Shown here: one piece after another, positions 1 through 9,627 of the stretch
How positions within the stretch are numbered: position 1 is the stretch's first letter
How the letters are laid out: every line of letters begins with the position of its first letter
From: Halieaceae bacterium
GTDB lineage: Bacteria; Pseudomonadota; Gammaproteobacteria; Pseudomonadales; Halieaceae
Reading direction: 5' to 3'
NCBI GenBank assembly: GCA_902613175.1
Contig: CACMGJ010000004.1
Location: 1-64,000, forward strand
Length of the DNA stretch: 64,000 nucleotides
The notes under the pieces: generated by a model
The model's input: the letters and a program-made list of their open reading frames with translations, nothing else
Told to the model about the DNA's origin: nothing
The model's database searches: none
Program-made: the position numbers and the translations under genes

Positions 1-118
1 CTCTGATGCCGCCAGTCTATCGAAAACTTATCGCTCAAGCTTGATTACAATTAAGACAAGTAATGATCCTGATCGCCCAGCGTGCGATAATCTATAGAAC
101 CAAAACCAATTTATCGGA

Positions 119-1135
119 ATGACTGTGTCTGATTACTTCGTCTACGCGATTGGCGCTGCTTTGGTCGATACTGAAATCGATGTATCTGACAATGACCTTG
201 ATCAGCTCTCGATTGAAAAAGGCATGATGACGCTCGTTGACGAAGCCCGCCAGACCGAAATTAAAGATCATCTTTCCGATAAGCTCTCATCGGCTAATCA
301 CGCCAGCGGTGGCAGCGCAGGCAATAGCGTGATTGCCGCCTCGCAGTTTGGTGCACCGACCTACATGAGCTGTTTGGTCGCAAATGATGAGGACGGCGAC
401 ATCTACATCACAGATCTCGAGGCCTGTGGTGTAGACCACGGTTTCAAAAGTGAGCGTCGCACAGGTACAACGGGAAAGTGTTTGGTTCTCATTTCGCCCG
501 ATGCCGAGCGGAGTATGAATACCTTTCTCGGTGTATCCGAGACACTCTCGGTAACCGAGGTAAACGAGGCTGCCATTAGTGCGTCAACGTGGGTTTACCT
601 AGAAGGGTACTTGGTCACCTCCCCGACCGGTCATGCAGCGGCGCTCAAAACCAAGCAAGTTGCCGAGGCAAACAACACAAAAATCGCGGTCAGCTTTTCT
701 GATCCCGGCATGGTCACGTTTTTCCGCGACAACATGAATGCCATGCTCGAGGGCGGCGTGGACTTTGTGTTCTGTAACGAGATCGAAGCCCTGGAGTGGG
801 CACAGACCGATAATTTGGACGAGGCGGCTGAGCGGCTGAAAGCGATCTGTCAAAGCTTCGTGATCACACGCGGCGCCGATGGTGCCATTCTGTATGATGG
901 AACGAGCACGCATCAGGTGGCATCGGAGAAGGTAACCGCGGTGAATACCAATGGCGCGGGCGATATGTTCGCTGGCGCCTTTTTCTACGCACTCTGGCGA
1001 GGCGCAGCTATGATTAGTGCCTGCGAATTTGCGGCCAAAGCCGCAGGCGCCGTTGTCTGCCAAGCGGGTCCGCGACTCAGCTTGGACGCGACCAATGCCC
1101 TTCGCGATGCGTATTTTAGCAATCAGCACCGATAG
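119..1135 (+). CDS. PfkB-family sugar/nucleoside kinase (adenosine kinase-like)
   Basis: A ribokinase/PfkB-fold cytoplasmic kinase of 338 residues that would phosphorylate a sugar or nucleoside with ATP. The first PfkB signature region is the Gly/Ala-rich HASGGSAGNS at residues 61-70. The second is NTNGAGDMFAG at 276-286, with the presumed catalytic base Asp282 in GAGD. The first Asp of the usual DTxGAGD is Asn here, a variant that also occurs in proteins annotated as adenosine kinase. Length fits the family (about 300-340). The ATG at 119 opens directly on the N-terminal strand, so no better start is needed. It stands alone, 50 nt before the pentapeptide gene. The substrate cannot be fixed from sequence: adenosine, ribose and fructose kinases share these motifs. 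Confidence 0.85.
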   Translation: MTVSDYFVYAIGAALVDTEIDVSDNDLDQLSIEKGMMTLVDEARQTEIKDHLSDKLSSANHASGGSAGNSVIAASQFGAPTYMSCLVANDEDGDIYITDLEACGVDHGFKSERRTGTTGKCLVLISPDAERSMNTFLGVSETLSVTEVNEAAISASTWVYLEGYLVTSPTGHAAALKTKQVAEANNTKIAVSFSDPGMVTFFRDNMNAMLEGGVDFVFCNEIEALEWAQTDNLDEAAERLKAICQSFVITRGADGAILYDGTSTHQVASEKVTAVNTNGAGDMFAGAFFYALWRGAAMISACEFAAKAAGAVVCQAGPRLSLDATNALRDAYFSNQHR

Positions 1136-1185
1136 TTAAGCACCAAGCTCTTTAGAAAGTAGCAAGGCATGTCGAGGAGAAGTCG

Positions 1186-1539
1186 ATGAGCGACAGAGAA
1201 ATCAAACCCGAGGTTAAAGACGATCCGTTGTTTCAGATGCTGCGACAAGAGGACGTCGACAGCTTCAACAAGCATCGCGACACCATGGACTGTGGTCAGC
1301 TGACAGGCGGCGATTACCGAGGGCGTGACCTGCGCAAAATGAATGCAAGAGGTCTTGATTTCTCAAGCGCTTACTTTAGAAATTGCGATTTATCAGGTAT
1401 CGATTTTCGCGAGACCAACCTTGAGGGCGCGAGCCTACTTGATGCGAAAGTATCAGGAGTCTACTTCCCTGACGAACTGAGTCCTGAAGAGATTCGTCTC
1501 TCTCTCGATCACGGCACACGTCTGCGCTACAACAAGTAG
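1186..1539 (+). CDS. Pentapeptide-repeat protein
   Basis: A small 117-residue soluble protein. Residues about 38-95 follow the A(D/N)LXX five-residue pattern (for example GRDLR, ARGLD, NCDLS, GIDFR, ETNLE, GASLL), predicting a short right-handed quadrilateral beta-helix. An acidic/charged N-terminal segment precedes it. Start ATG 1186 has GAGGAGAAG about 8 nt upstream. The stop is 9 nt before dsbD, so the two are probably co-transcribed. No catalytic residues are visible; pentapeptide proteins are usually binding or scaffold modules. Function unknown. Confidence 0.8.
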   Translation: MSDREIKPEVKDDPLFQMLRQEDVDSFNKHRDTMDCGQLTGGDYRGRDLRKMNARGLDFSSAYFRNCDLSGIDFRETNLEGASLLDAKVSGVYFPDELSPEEIRLSLDHGTRLRYNK

Positions 1540-1548
1540 GAACACCTC

Positions 1549-3282
1549 ATGAGTCTGGCGATTCGCCGAACACTAAAGCTCTGTCTCCTGCTATCACTGT
1601 GGTTGCCGCTCAGTGCATTGGCGCAGAATGCGCTATCCGCGAACACGCAACAACAAACCCAGTTCTTGCCCGTCGATGAAGCCTACCAACTGACGCTCGT
1701 CGCCGACGGCGATCAGCGGCTGATGTTGCAGTGGGTGATCGCGCCGGAGTACTACCTCTATCGCCATGCATTCAAGGCGCAAGTGTCTGACTCCGAGGGC
1801 AGTATTACCGCGAACTTAGTTGTACCCGATGGCCTCGCCAAAACGGACGAGTTTTTCGGTGACGTCGAAGTCTACTACGACACTCTTGAGGCCGTGGTCG
1901 CCTTAGAGAGAACTACCGAGCTCGCACAAATTAAAGTGACCTACCAGGGCTGTGCCGATGCCGGGCTCTGCTACCCGCCTGAGATCAAATCCTTCCTGTG
2001 GCACATGGCATCCGGCGAGATTCAGGCTGGCTCCCTCGCCTCAACGTCAAGCGCACTAAACTCGGGTGACGACACCTCAAGCAGTGCAGGCATAGGTCTG
2101 CTAGCAGCCATTGCTTTCGCGTTTCTCGGGGGCGTTATCCTCAACATCATGCCCTGCGTTTTTCCCATTCTGTCGCTCAAAGCCTTGAGCTTTACACACG
2201 GCAGTGCAGACCAGCATCGTCGAGCGAGCCTGGTCTACGCCGCGGGCGTCATCGTGAGCTTTATGGCCTTAGCAAGTGTGCTCGTGGCCATCCAGCAAAC
2301 AGGTCAGCTCATCGGTTGGGGCTTTCAGCTGCAAAACACTGGGTTCGTCATTGGGCTAGCCTATCTGTTCACCGTCATGGGCCTCAGCCTCAACGGACTG
2401 ATTCATTTCGGAACGTCAATGATGAATGTTGGACAGTCTTTGACCGAACAGGACGGTGATGCCGGTAACTTTTTTACCGGTGTACTCGCCGTTGTTGTCG
2501 CCAGCCCGTGCACGGCACCTTTCATGGGTACCGCGTTGGGATACGCGTTAAGCCAACCTATTATGGTAACGCTCATCGTATTCGCGGCGCTTGGCGCGGG
2601 TATGGCACTACCGATGGTCATCCTAAGCCACAGCAGTGCCGCCGTCCGCGCACTTCCAAAACCCGGACCCTGGATGGATACGGCAAAGAACGTGCTCGCG
2701 TTCCCGCTCTATTTGACCTCGGTTTGGCTGCTCTGGGTCGCTGGCAATCAGGCTGGGGTTAACACCATGGCACTGGCGCTTTCCGGCTTGGTGTTACTCG
2801 CGCTGGCGGCCTACCTGTATGGTGATACCAGCTTGCGTAAGGGGTTCAGCATTATCCTTGTCGCTGGCGCTGTTTTCCTCGCAATACCGTCGGTTAATAA
2901 GCCGGGTAGCAATGATTCAAGCCGTACACTAAGCGACGGTCAGATTGCGTGGTCTGCCTCCGTTTTAGATGACTACATTAAACGTGGCGATCCGATTTTT
3001 GTTGATGTCACAGCCGACTGGTGTATCACCTGCCTTGCGAACGAGGCTGCGGTACTCTTCACACCAGAGATGGAGCAAGCCTTCATCGATGCAGATATTC
3101 CCTACATGATTGCAGACTGGACCGACTACGATGCAGACATTGGACGCTTCGTTCAGTCGCACGGTAGAAGCGGCATCCCACTGTATGTCATGTACCCACG
3201 AGGGATCGGGAGCACGCCCGAGATACTTCCCCAACTGTTGACGCGCGATATCGTCCTGAGTGCCATTGAAAACGCGCGTTGA
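1549..3282 (+). CDS. dsbD: Thiol:disulfide interchange protein DsbD
   Basis: Transmembrane reductant importer that moves electrons from cytoplasmic thioredoxin to periplasmic thiol proteins (DsbC, DsbG, cytochrome c maturation). A signal peptide ends near ALA at residue 25. The periplasmic alpha domain has the redox cysteines Cys135 and Cys141 (CADAGLC). The eight-helix core carries the conserved NIMPCVFP and SPCTAPF cysteines, and a C-terminal thioredoxin-like gamma domain has WCITC (Cys492/Cys495). The length of 577 is normal for the full three-domain form. It lies 40 nt upstream of a PCu(A)C copper chaperone, and the downstream window is rich in c-type cytochromes that would need this reductant. 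Confidence 0.95.
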   Translation: MSLAIRRTLKLCLLLSLWLPLSALAQNALSANTQQQTQFLPVDEAYQLTLVADGDQRLMLQWVIAPEYYLYRHAFKAQVSDSEGSITANLVVPDGLAKTDEFFGDVEVYYDTLEAVVALERTTELAQIKVTYQGCADAGLCYPPEIKSFLWHMASGEIQAGSLASTSSALNSGDDTSSSAGIGLLAAIAFAFLGGVILNIMPCVFPILSLKALSFTHGSADQHRRASLVYAAGVIVSFMALASVLVAIQQTGQLIGWGFQLQNTGFVIGLAYLFTVMGLSLNGLIHFGTSMMNVGQSLTEQDGDAGNFFTGVLAVVVASPCTAPFMGTALGYALSQPIMVTLIVFAALGAGMALPMVILSHSSAAVRALPKPGPWMDTAKNVLAFPLYLTSVWLLWVAGNQAGVNTMALALSGLVLLALAAYLYGDTSLRKGFSIILVAGAVFLAIPSVNKPGSNDSSRTLSDGQIAWSASVLDDYIKRGDPIFVDVTADWCITCLANEAAVLFTPEMEQAFIDADIPYMIADWTDYDADIGRFVQSHGRSGIPLYVMYPRGIGSTPEILPQLLTRDIVLSAIENAR

Positions 3283-3322
3283 TACCCCCATATCTAAGCC
3301 AGTACTGATAGGAAATCACTCC

Positions 3323-3769
3323 ATGACGCTGCGAGCCCTTTTCGTTATTGCATTGACGCTGGCATCCAGCGCCTCGGGCGCCTCCGACAACCTGATCATC
3401 TCGGATGCGTGGGTGCGCGCGACACCACCCGGAAAAATGATGACCGCGGGCTATGCATCGATCGAAAACGTTAGCAAAGACGTCATCACTATTACCGGTG
3501 TGTCAGCAGAGGTTGCAGGTCACACCTCGCTCCATGAGACGCGTATTAAGCGTGATCGATCAACTATGCGGCCGGTAGCACAATTATCGATTAAGGCGGG
3601 AGAGCGCGTCAGTCTGAAGCCAGGCGGCCTTCACATCATGCTAATGAAGCTGAGCGAGCCCTTAACTGATGGACAAAGCATCGACATCTGCCTCGAGCTG
3701 GAGAACAATGACAGCCTATGCAGTGCGTTCTCTGTGGCGAGGCACCGTAAAGCCGCGCACCACCACTGA
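3323..3769 (+). CDS. PCu(A)C-type periplasmic copper chaperone
   Basis: Periplasmic Cu(I) carrier of the PCu(A)C/DUF461 family, which delivers copper to the CuA/CuB sites of cytochrome oxidase. From ATG 3323 the product is 148 residues, with a signal peptide ending near SGA. The family's copper ligands are present as the HTSLHET segment, a Met in RSTMRPV, and GGLHIMLM. An additional His-rich tail (RHRKAAHHH) ends the protein and could add metal sites. Start 3323 is preferred over the in-frame codon at 3260 because it has AGGAAA upstream and gives a clean signal peptide, whereas 3260 lies inside dsbD. Probably co-transcribed with dsbD. Confidence 0.9.
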   Translation: MTLRALFVIALTLASSASGASDNLIISDAWVRATPPGKMMTAGYASIENVSKDVITITGVSAEVAGHTSLHETRIKRDRSTMRPVAQLSIKAGERVSLKPGGLHIMLMKLSEPLTDGQSIDICLELENNDSLCSAFSVARHRKAAHHH

Positions 3770-3803
3770 GAATGGCATCACCGCGTAAGGAGCGGCATAG
3801 CAA

Positions 3804-4871
3804 ATGACACTGAGCGAGCGGTTATCGCAAGCGTTGACAAAGATCCGGGGGGTTCTCCCGTCGGGCGGTTCTCTTGTCCTGCTTCAAAGTAGAGGCGGTA
3901 GACGTGCCGTCATTGCCGCCATTGCCATCTACCTAACGCTCACGCTCGGACTTGGCTTTTATTGGAGCATGACACCTGACTCTTTTGACGTGTTGGAAAA
4001 CAGAGCCAAGTATCTGAAATCATCTGATCAATCAGTCACCGGTGCTGCAACCACCGCAGCACTTCTCGAGGTTACGCGTCTCTTATTAGAAAAAGACGGC
4101 GGCTACATCAGCAACGACATCACCCCTCCAGGCACCTTTCTGGATAACATGCCTAACTGGGAGTACGGCGTCTTAATCCAGTCTCGGGACTTAGCGAGAG
4201 CCTTGAGAGAAGTGCTAAGCCGGTCGCAATCACAATCCAAAGAGGACGTTGATCTGACGCTCGCCGAGCCCCGCATCAACTTCCAAAATTCCAGCTGGGC
4301 CTTACCCGCCACCGAGTCCGAATATCGCGATGCTCGACGTTATTTGCAGGCCTATCTCGATCGCCTGCCTCAGAGTGGTGAAGACTCAGCACAGTTCTAT
4401 GCAAGAGCAGATAACCTCAGCTTCTGGCTGGGTATGGTTGAAAAGCGTTTGGGCAGCTTATCCCAGCGCCTATCAGCCAGCGTGGGTCAGCGACGGATCA
4501 ATACTGACCTAGCAGGTGACGCAGCAGCGACTCAGTCCACGCGAGAAAACCAGGAACTTATGGTGAAAACCCCCTGGAATGAAATTGATGATGTCTATTA
4601 CGAGTCGCGTGGCGCCGCCTTTGCGTTGATCCATTTTCTAAAAGCCGCCGAGGTCGATTTCGCGGATGTGCTAGAAAAGAAAAATGCCACGGTAAGTCTC
4701 AGACAAATCATTCGCGAACTTGAGGCGACGCAACAGACTGTTTGGAGTCCGGTGATTCTCAATGGATCGGGGTTCGGTATCTGGGCGAACCACTCTCTTG
4801 TTATGGCCAGCTATCTTTCGCGGGCTAACGCCGCGCTTATCGACTTAAGAGAATTGCTCGCACAGGGTTAA
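3804..4871 (+). CDS. DUF2333 family inner-membrane protein
   Basis: A 355-residue protein of the DUF2333 family, known from many gammaproteobacteria and without assigned function. It has one N-terminal transmembrane helix at about residues 33-53 followed by a large periplasmic region. Conserved family stretches are recognisable: GGYISND, NWEYGVLIQ, RSQSQSKEDVDL, NSSWALPATESEYR, FYARADNL and GSLSQRLSASVG. Start ATG 3804 has AAGGAG upstream. Its end overlaps the convergent prmA by 4 nt. Catalytic motifs are not evident. Confidence 0.85.
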   Translation: MTLSERLSQALTKIRGVLPSGGSLVLLQSRGGRRAVIAAIAIYLTLTLGLGFYWSMTPDSFDVLENRAKYLKSSDQSVTGAATTAALLEVTRLLLEKDGGYISNDITPPGTFLDNMPNWEYGVLIQSRDLARALREVLSRSQSQSKEDVDLTLAEPRINFQNSSWALPATESEYRDARRYLQAYLDRLPQSGEDSAQFYARADNLSFWLGMVEKRLGSLSQRLSASVGQRRINTDLAGDAAATQSTRENQELMVKTPWNEIDDVYYESRGAAFALIHFLKAAEVDFADVLEKKNATVSLRQIIRELEATQQTVWSPVILNGSGFGIWANHSLVMASYLSRANAALIDLRELLAQG

Positions 4872-5767
4872 CTCGGTTTTTTACCTGCAAGCAGTACCCA
4901 TCCGTCACGCTGCTGCTTCACTTCAAGATTAACGTTGCGGTAGCGCTCGATGAGTTGAGGCGCCTGCGCCTCCAAAACACCCGTTAGCAGTATTGCGCCG
5001 CCAGGTGCTGTCAGGCTTAGCAGTTGATCAGCGAGCTCCATTAAAGGCCCGGCAAGAATATTAGCGACCATCAGATCGGCGCTACCATCCCACTGGACGA
5101 TAACCTCGTCGTCCGGCATCACCACCGCAAAGTCGTCGGGCTCAATGCCATTGCGCTGCGCATTGTCTCGACTGGCAAAGACCGCTTGCGGGTCGTTATC
5201 AACACCCAACGCACCCCCAGCTCCGAGCTTGAGTGCGGCAATGGCCAAAATACCGGATCCGCACCCAAAATCGACGATGCGTTCGTTACCCCAGATCAAT
5301 CCATCGAGTGCGTTGAGACACATGGCAGTCGTTGCATGTGTACCCGTGCCAAATGCCAACCCCGGATCAAGTAAAACAGGCACGAGCGCCTCTTCCGGAG
5401 GGGGCGTCCAGCTGGGGCAAATCCAGAGCCGCGGTCCCATCTGAATCGGCGTAAAGTCCTCCATCCAAACCCGCTCCCAATCGCGATCTTCGAGCGTTGA
5501 GATGTCGTTTCTGGAGTTATCCGCCATTAGCGAGCTAGGCAACGCCTGTTTAATGGGCGAGAGATTGACCGACCCTATAAACAGGGCTGTCACCTTCACG
5601 TTTTGCCAGAGCGGCGTCTCGCCCGGACCGGGTTCAAGTAGAGGCTCATCAGCATTGTCCTCGAGGGACACTGCCAACGCGCCTTGCTCAAACAGCCATT
5701 CCTCGAGCGGTTCGACTAGGTACGAGTAGGTCTCAACGACCCACTCTTGCCAGTCGCTGGAACTCAA
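4868..5767 (-). CDS. prmA: Ribosomal protein L11 methyltransferase PrmA
   Basis: SAM-dependent methyltransferase that trimethylates ribosomal protein L11. The 299-residue length matches the family. An N-terminal L11-recognition domain is followed by the Rossmann methyltransferase, with [14 protein letters not shown] and the SAM-binding [13 protein letters not shown], then VANILAGPL (the NxxxxPL-type catalytic segment). The start overlaps the accC stop by 4 nt (ATGA), implying translational coupling. It is the last gene of the aroQ-accB-accC-prmA unit, the order usual in Pseudomonas-like genomes. Confidence 0.96.
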   Translation of the reverse strand: MSSSDWQEWVVETYSYLVEPLEEWLFEQGALAVSLEDNADEPLLEPGPGETPLWQNVKVTALFIGSVNLSPIKQALPSSLMADNSRNDISTLEDRDWERVWMEDFTPIQMGPRLWICPSWTPPPEEALVPVLLDPGLAFGTGTHATTAMCLNALDGLIWGNERIVDFGCGSGILAIAALKLGAGGALGVDNDPQAVFASRDNAQRNGIEPDDFAVVMPDDEVIVQWDGSADLMVANILAGPLMELADQLLSLTAPGGAILLTGVLEAQAPQLIERYRNVNLEVKQQRDGWVLLAGKKPS

Positions 5768-7110
5768 TGCTCGTGTTCCAGCTTGCTCTCGAGATAGTGA
5801 ATGCTGACACCACCAGCAACGAAGGACGAGTCGACAACCAACTCTCGGTGGAGTGCGGCGTTCGTCCGAATGCCCTCGACAATGAATTCATCGAGTGCCT
5901 GACGCATTTTCTTCAACGCGATGTCACGTGAATCGCCGTGGGTTATGAGCTTGCCAATCAAACTATCGTAGTGCGGTGGCACCGCGTAACCGCTGTAGAT
6001 GTGAGAGTCGACACGAACACCATGGCCGCCCGGCGCATGGAAGGTTTTGATGGTGCCGGGTGATGGCATGAAGGTTCGCGGATCTTCGGCATTGATCCGA
6101 CACTCAATTGCATGCCCATTAAACTTGATGTCGCTCTGCTTGATCGACAATGGCTGACCACCTGCGATCAACAACTGCTCCTTAACGATATCAATACCGG
6201 TGATCATTTCGGTCACTGGGTGCTCAACCTGTACGCGCGTATTCATCTCGATAAAGAAGAAGCGTCCGTCCTCGTAGAGGAATTCAAAGGTCCCAGCGCC
6301 GGTATAGCCGATGTCGATACAAGCCTGAACGCACGCGGCGCCGACCTCCTCGCGCACGTCATCTGGAATACCAGGAGCCGGTGCTTCCTCGATGATTTTT
6401 TGGTGTCGACGCTGTAATGAACAATCTCGATCGCCCAAATGCACCGCATTGCCCTGCCCGTCGGCTAATACCTGAATTTCCACGTGACGAGGCCGCTGCA
6501 AAAACTTTTCCATGTAGACCACAGGTGAACCAAACGCCGCCGCGGCTTCAGACTGGGTAACTTCTATAGATGACAGAAGTACTTCTTCGTTGTGCACCAC
6601 GCGCATACCTCGGCCACCACCGCCAGCTGCTGCTTTTACGATCACCGGGTAACCGATGTCGCGCGCAATTCGTAAAATTTCATCGGGATCATCTGGCAGG
6701 GCTCCGTCCGACCCGGGTACCGTAGGCACACCGGACTTACGCATCTGATGCTTGGCCGACACCTTGTCACCCATCAGACGAATGGTCTCTGACCGCGGAC
6801 CGATAAATTTGAATCCGCTACGCTCCACTTGCTCAGCAAAATCAGCATTCTCGGATAAGAAGCCATAGCCCGGGTGAATACCATCAGCTCCGGTGATCTC
6901 TGCGGCACTAAGAATCGCAGGCGCATGCAAGTAACTTTGTGTCGACTGAGCGGGTCCAATGCATACCGCCTCATCGGCGAGTCGCACGTGCTTCAAACTG
7001 CTGTCTGCAGTTGAATGCACCGCAACCGTAGGAATATCCAACTCACGACAGGCTCGCAAGATTCGCAAAGCGATCTCACCGCGGTTCGCAATGAGTACCT
7101 TTTCCAACAT
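5764..7110 (-). CDS. accC: Acetyl-CoA carboxylase, biotin carboxylase subunit
   Basis: ATP-dependent carboxylation of biotin on AccB, the first half-reaction of acetyl-CoA carboxylase in fatty acid synthesis. The 448 residues match E. coli AccC (449). The N-terminal domain starts [16 protein letters not shown], the ATP-grasp Gly loop is [13 protein letters not shown], and the active-site region includes [15 protein letters not shown]. It lies between accB (30 nt gap) and prmA (4-nt overlap) in one minus-strand operon. Confidence 0.97.
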   Translation of the reverse strand: MLEKVLIANRGEIALRILRACRELDIPTVAVHSTADSSLKHVRLADEAVCIGPAQSTQSYLHAPAILSAAEITGADGIHPGYGFLSENADFAEQVERSGFKFIGPRSETIRLMGDKVSAKHQMRKSGVPTVPGSDGALPDDPDEILRIARDIGYPVIVKAAAGGGGRGMRVVHNEEVLLSSIEVTQSEAAAAFGSPVVYMEKFLQRPRHVEIQVLADGQGNAVHLGDRDCSLQRRHQKIIEEAPAPGIPDDVREEVGAACVQACIDIGYTGAGTFEFLYEDGRFFFIEMNTRVQVEHPVTEMITGIDIVKEQLLIAGGQPLSIKQSDIKFNGHAIECRINAEDPRTFMPSPGTIKTFHAPGGHGVRVDSHIYSGYAVPPHYDSLIGKLITHGDSRDIALKKMRQALDEFIVEGIRTNAALHRELVVDSSFVAGGVSIHYLESKLEHEH

Positions 7111-7140
7111 GGCGTTAATCCTTAAACGAGATGCGAGCGT

Positions 7141-7593
7141 TTATTCAACGGTAATGAGTGGCTGATCGAATTCTACGGGTTCACCGTTTTCAGCGTGGAA
7201 AGCGGTGACGGTTCCCGCACGATCCGCTTCGATCTGATTCATCATCTTCATGGCTTCTACAATGCACAGAACGTCTCCGGCACGGACGCTTTGCCCAACC
7301 TCAACGAACGGTGCTGCATCAGGACTTGGCGAGCGATAGAACGTACCCACCATTGGCGATTTCACAGCGTTGGCTGCGCTCGGGGCAGCCGCTTCGGGAG
7401 CCGCAGGCGCAGGCGCCGGTGCTGCAGGTAAGGGCGCGGGCATGGCAGGTGCCGCGACAGGCGCTGCCATTGTGATCGGGGCAGCCGTATTTCGGCTAAT
7501 TCGGACCGACTCCTCACCTTCCTTGATCTCAATTTCGTCAACGCTGGACGCTTCCAGAAGCTCGATTAATTTTTTTACTTTACGAATATCCAT
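7141..7593 (-). CDS. accB: Acetyl-CoA carboxylase, biotin carboxyl carrier protein
   Basis: Carries biotin between the AccC and AccA/AccD active sites. The product is 150 residues. Residues 1-35 form the N-terminal segment ([16 protein letters not shown]). A flexible Ala/Pro-rich linker spans roughly 38-78. The C-terminal biotinyl domain has the EAMKMM motif, with biotinylated Lys116. Start ATG has a GAGGTGACC-type Shine-Dalgarno sequence. AccB is known to autoregulate its operon in E. coli; here the aroQ leader just upstream contains a terminator-like hairpin (separate entry). Confidence 0.96.
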   Translation of the reverse strand: MDIRKVKKLIELLEASSVDEIEIKEGEESVRISRNTAAPITMAAPVAAPAMPAPLPAAPAPAPAAPEAAAPSAANAVKSPMVGTFYRSPSPDAAPFVEVGQSVRAGDVLCIVEAMKMMNQIEADRAGTVTAFHAENGEPVEFDQPLITVE

Positions 7594-7628
7594 AGGGTCA
7601 CCTCTACAATCTCTTGTTACTCCTCATT

Positions 7629-8066
7629 TCAGTGATTTCGGTTCAATAAAAACTGCAGTGCGTAGTCATAACCTGCACTTCCAAAACCAGAGATGACGCC
7701 TACGGCCAAATCTGAAAAGAAGCTGTGGTGTCTGAAGGGCTCACGCGCATAGACGTTGGACAAATGAACCTCAACGAACGGAATGGCCACGCCTACAATG
7801 GCATCACGCAGTGAGACGCTGGTGTGCGTAAGGCCAGCGGGGTTAATGATGATGGCCCGTGTCTGCTCGGTTCGCGCCGCATGTACCTTTTCAATCAGCT
7901 CAGCTTCCGAATTGCTCTGAAAGCTGTCGAGCGATCGCCCAGAAGCCGCGGCCGCCTCTGCCAGGCGTGCATTAATCGAGGCTAAGTCCTCCGGGCCGTA
8001 GACATCAGGCTCGCGAGTACCCAAAAGGTTCAGGTTGGGGCCGTGTAACACCAAAATGTCAGCCAT
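7629..8066 (-). CDS. aroQ: Type II 3-dehydroquinate dehydratase
   Basis: Third step of the shikimate pathway: dehydration of 3-dehydroquinate to 3-dehydroshikimate. The type II signature is clear: [14 protein letters not shown] with the flexible active-site loop, [32 protein letters not shown] and the His-containing [16 protein letters not shown]. Starting at ATG 8066 gives 145 residues, normal for AroQ. The five-codon-longer form begins with TTG at 8081, inside the T-tract of the leader hairpin, and is unlikely. It leads accB-accC-prmA. Confidence 0.94.
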   Translation of the reverse strand: MADILVLHGPNLNLLGTREPDVYGPEDLASINARLAEAAAASGRSLDSFQSNSEAELIEKVHAARTEQTRAIIINPAGLTHTSVSLRDAIVGVAIPFVEVHLSNVYAREPFRHHSFFSDLAVGVISGFGSAGYDYALQFLLNRNH

Positions 8067-8079
8067 GCGCAGACCATTC

Positions 8080-8129
8080 AAAAATAAAAGACAGACGGCG
8101 GAGTCTCCACCAGCACCCCCGCTCTGTCT
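8080..8129 (-). terminator. Terminator-like hairpin in the aroQ leader (possible attenuator)
   Basis: On the minus strand, AGACAGA-GCGG pairs with CCGC-(CG)-TCTGTCT (plus-strand arms 8089-8101 and 8119-8129), with a 2-nt bulge and a 17-nt loop. It is followed at once by a U-rich run, TTTATTTTT (8088-8080). It ends 14 nt before the aroQ ATG. The gene on its other side (dusB) points away, so it cannot serve as an ordinary terminator for an upstream gene on this strand. It may be a leader attenuator for aroQ-accB-accC-prmA. Seen in sequence; function inferred. Confidence 0.5.
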
Positions 8130-8310
8130 ACTGTTTTCGAAAAAAGCCGACTAATCTGTGCCTTTTTACCGAAGATAGCTACTTTTACACGTGATTCACG
8201 AAACATAGAGCGGTCGATAGAAAAGGCCACACAAAACAACCGCCAGCGGACTTCAACAGAGCGCAGGGCTTCTTTAAACTACAGGCTTTCTTTCAAACAG
8301 TGTCCCACGC

Positions 8311-9327
8311 ATGCAGCTCGGCCCGTTCTCAACTGAGACTCCAGTATTCCTCGCACCCATGGCAGGAGTAACGGACTTACCTATGCGTCAGCTCGCCGTG
8401 AGGCACGGTGCCGACGTCGCTGTAGGCGAGATGATGACCTCCGACTTGTCCCTCAGTGAGTCGCGTAAAAGCACTCTGCGTGCTCGGCACAGTACCGAGG
8501 CCGGACTACGAACGAATCAGCTTGTCGGGAATGATCCCAGCGCGCTTGCAGTAGCGGCACGGTATAACGTCGAGCGCGGAGCCGAGGTCATCGATATCAA
8601 CATGGGCTGTCCCGCCAAAAAAGTGTGCAAGAAAGCGGCGGGATCTGCGTTGCTGGCAGATCCGCAGCTGGTAGAGACCTTGTTAACCGCCGTCACTGAG
8701 GCTGTCTCGGTACCAGTGACTCTGAAAATTCGGACGGGCGTGGCGCCCGATCAACGAAACGGTGTCGAAATTGCGCGCATCGCTGAGGCAAGTGGCATTG
8801 CTATGCTGACTGTGCACGGACGCACGCGTGCCGATAAATTTAATGGATCTGCGGAATACGAGACGCTTCGCCAAATCGTCTCTGCAGTCAACATCCCGGT
8901 CATTGCTAACGGTGACATTACCTGCGCCGATAAGGCAAAACGGGTGCTGACCTACACCGGAGCTGAAGGCATCATGATTGGCAGGGCTGCGCAGGGCCGA
9001 CTGTGGCTTCCCGGCACAATAGCGAGGGCCTTACGCCACAGTGACGAGAGGGCGCCTTCTCGGGATGAGCGTTTTGCCATCATGCGCGAGCATATCCAGC
9101 AGGTGCAGGCATTTCATGGGACTGTCATGGGCCATAAAATTGCGCGCAAGCACGCAGGCTGGTTTTTCGAGGCCGAGCTAGGCGAGGCCTACCTCCCGAT
9201 CAAGCGAGACTTTAATGCTCTCGAAAATGCTGATGCGCAAGAAGGCTTTTTAGATGCTCAGCAAGGTGCCATCATCAATTTAATGAGCCGGTTTCACGAG
9301 ACATCCGTGGGGAGATTGGCAGCGTGA
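8311..9327 (+). CDS. dusB: tRNA-dihydrouridine synthase B
   Basis: FMN/NADPH enzyme reducing uridine to dihydrouridine in the tRNA D-loop. The 338-residue TIM-barrel starts LGPFSTETPVFLAPMAGVTD. The catalytic Cys100 lies in DINMGCPAKKVCKKAAGS. FMN-phosphate residues are in VIANGDIT and GIMIGRAAQG. It overlaps fis by 4 nt (GTGA), the conserved dusB-fis arrangement that makes the two genes one operon. The 229-bp gap upstream is shared with the divergent aroQ operon; I see no confident dusB promoter in it. Confidence 0.95.
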   Translation: MQLGPFSTETPVFLAPMAGVTDLPMRQLAVRHGADVAVGEMMTSDLSLSESRKSTLRARHSTEAGLRTNQLVGNDPSALAVAARYNVERGAEVIDINMGCPAKKVCKKAAGSALLADPQLVETLLTAVTEAVSVPVTLKIRTGVAPDQRNGVEIARIAEASGIAMLTVHGRTRADKFNGSAEYETLRQIVSAVNIPVIANGDITCADKAKRVLTYTGAEGIMIGRAAQGRLWLPGTIARALRHSDERAPSRDERFAIMREHIQQVQAFHGTVMGHKIARKHAGWFFEAELGEAYLPIKRDFNALENADAQEGFLDAQQGAIINLMSRFHETSVGRLAA

Positions 9328-9566
9328 CAACGAATACAAAAGGCGCTCTTAAGACCGCCGCCGAAGACGCGATCAGACAGTTTATTGAAACATTGGGCGG
9401 CGAGGAGACCAGCGAATTCTATAATCTGGTCCTAGCGGAAGTCGAAGAGCCCCTTTTACGCGTAGTCATGGAATACACTGCCAATAACCAAAGTCGCGCG
9501 GCAGCCATGCTCGGACTCAACCGAGGTACGCTGAGAAAAAAACTGCGCCAATACAATCTTTTATGA
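9324..9566 (+). CDS. fis: Nucleoid protein Fis
   Basis: Growth-phase-dependent DNA-bending protein and regulator of rRNA/tRNA promoters and recombination. The product is 80 residues, shorter than E. coli Fis (98) because of a shorter N-terminal hairpin region. The C-terminal helix-turn-helix is intact (NNQSRAAAMLGLNRGTLRKK, near residues 55-74), ending KLRQYNLL. It uses a GTG start overlapping the dusB stop, so its translation should depend on dusB translation. purH follows after 61 nt with its own Shine-Dalgarno sequence. Confidence 0.95.
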   Translation: MTTNTKGALKTAAEDAIRQFIETLGGEETSEFYNLVLAEVEEPLLRVVMEYTANNQSRAAAMLGLNRGTLRKKLRQYNLL

Positions 9567-9627
9567 CCTAGCTTTTGTAATAACTAACTTAGACAACTGA
9601 GAGTTATCAGACCCCAGAGGTAATCAA

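Noticed and set aside
599-1129. Long minus-strand frame opposite the PfkB kinase
   Set aside because: Arg/Cys-rich and without motifs; it is a frame shadow of a well-supported kinase gene.
7370-7696. Ala/Gly-rich plus-strand frame opposite accB
   Set aside because: Its composition is the antisense of the AccB Ala/Pro linker.
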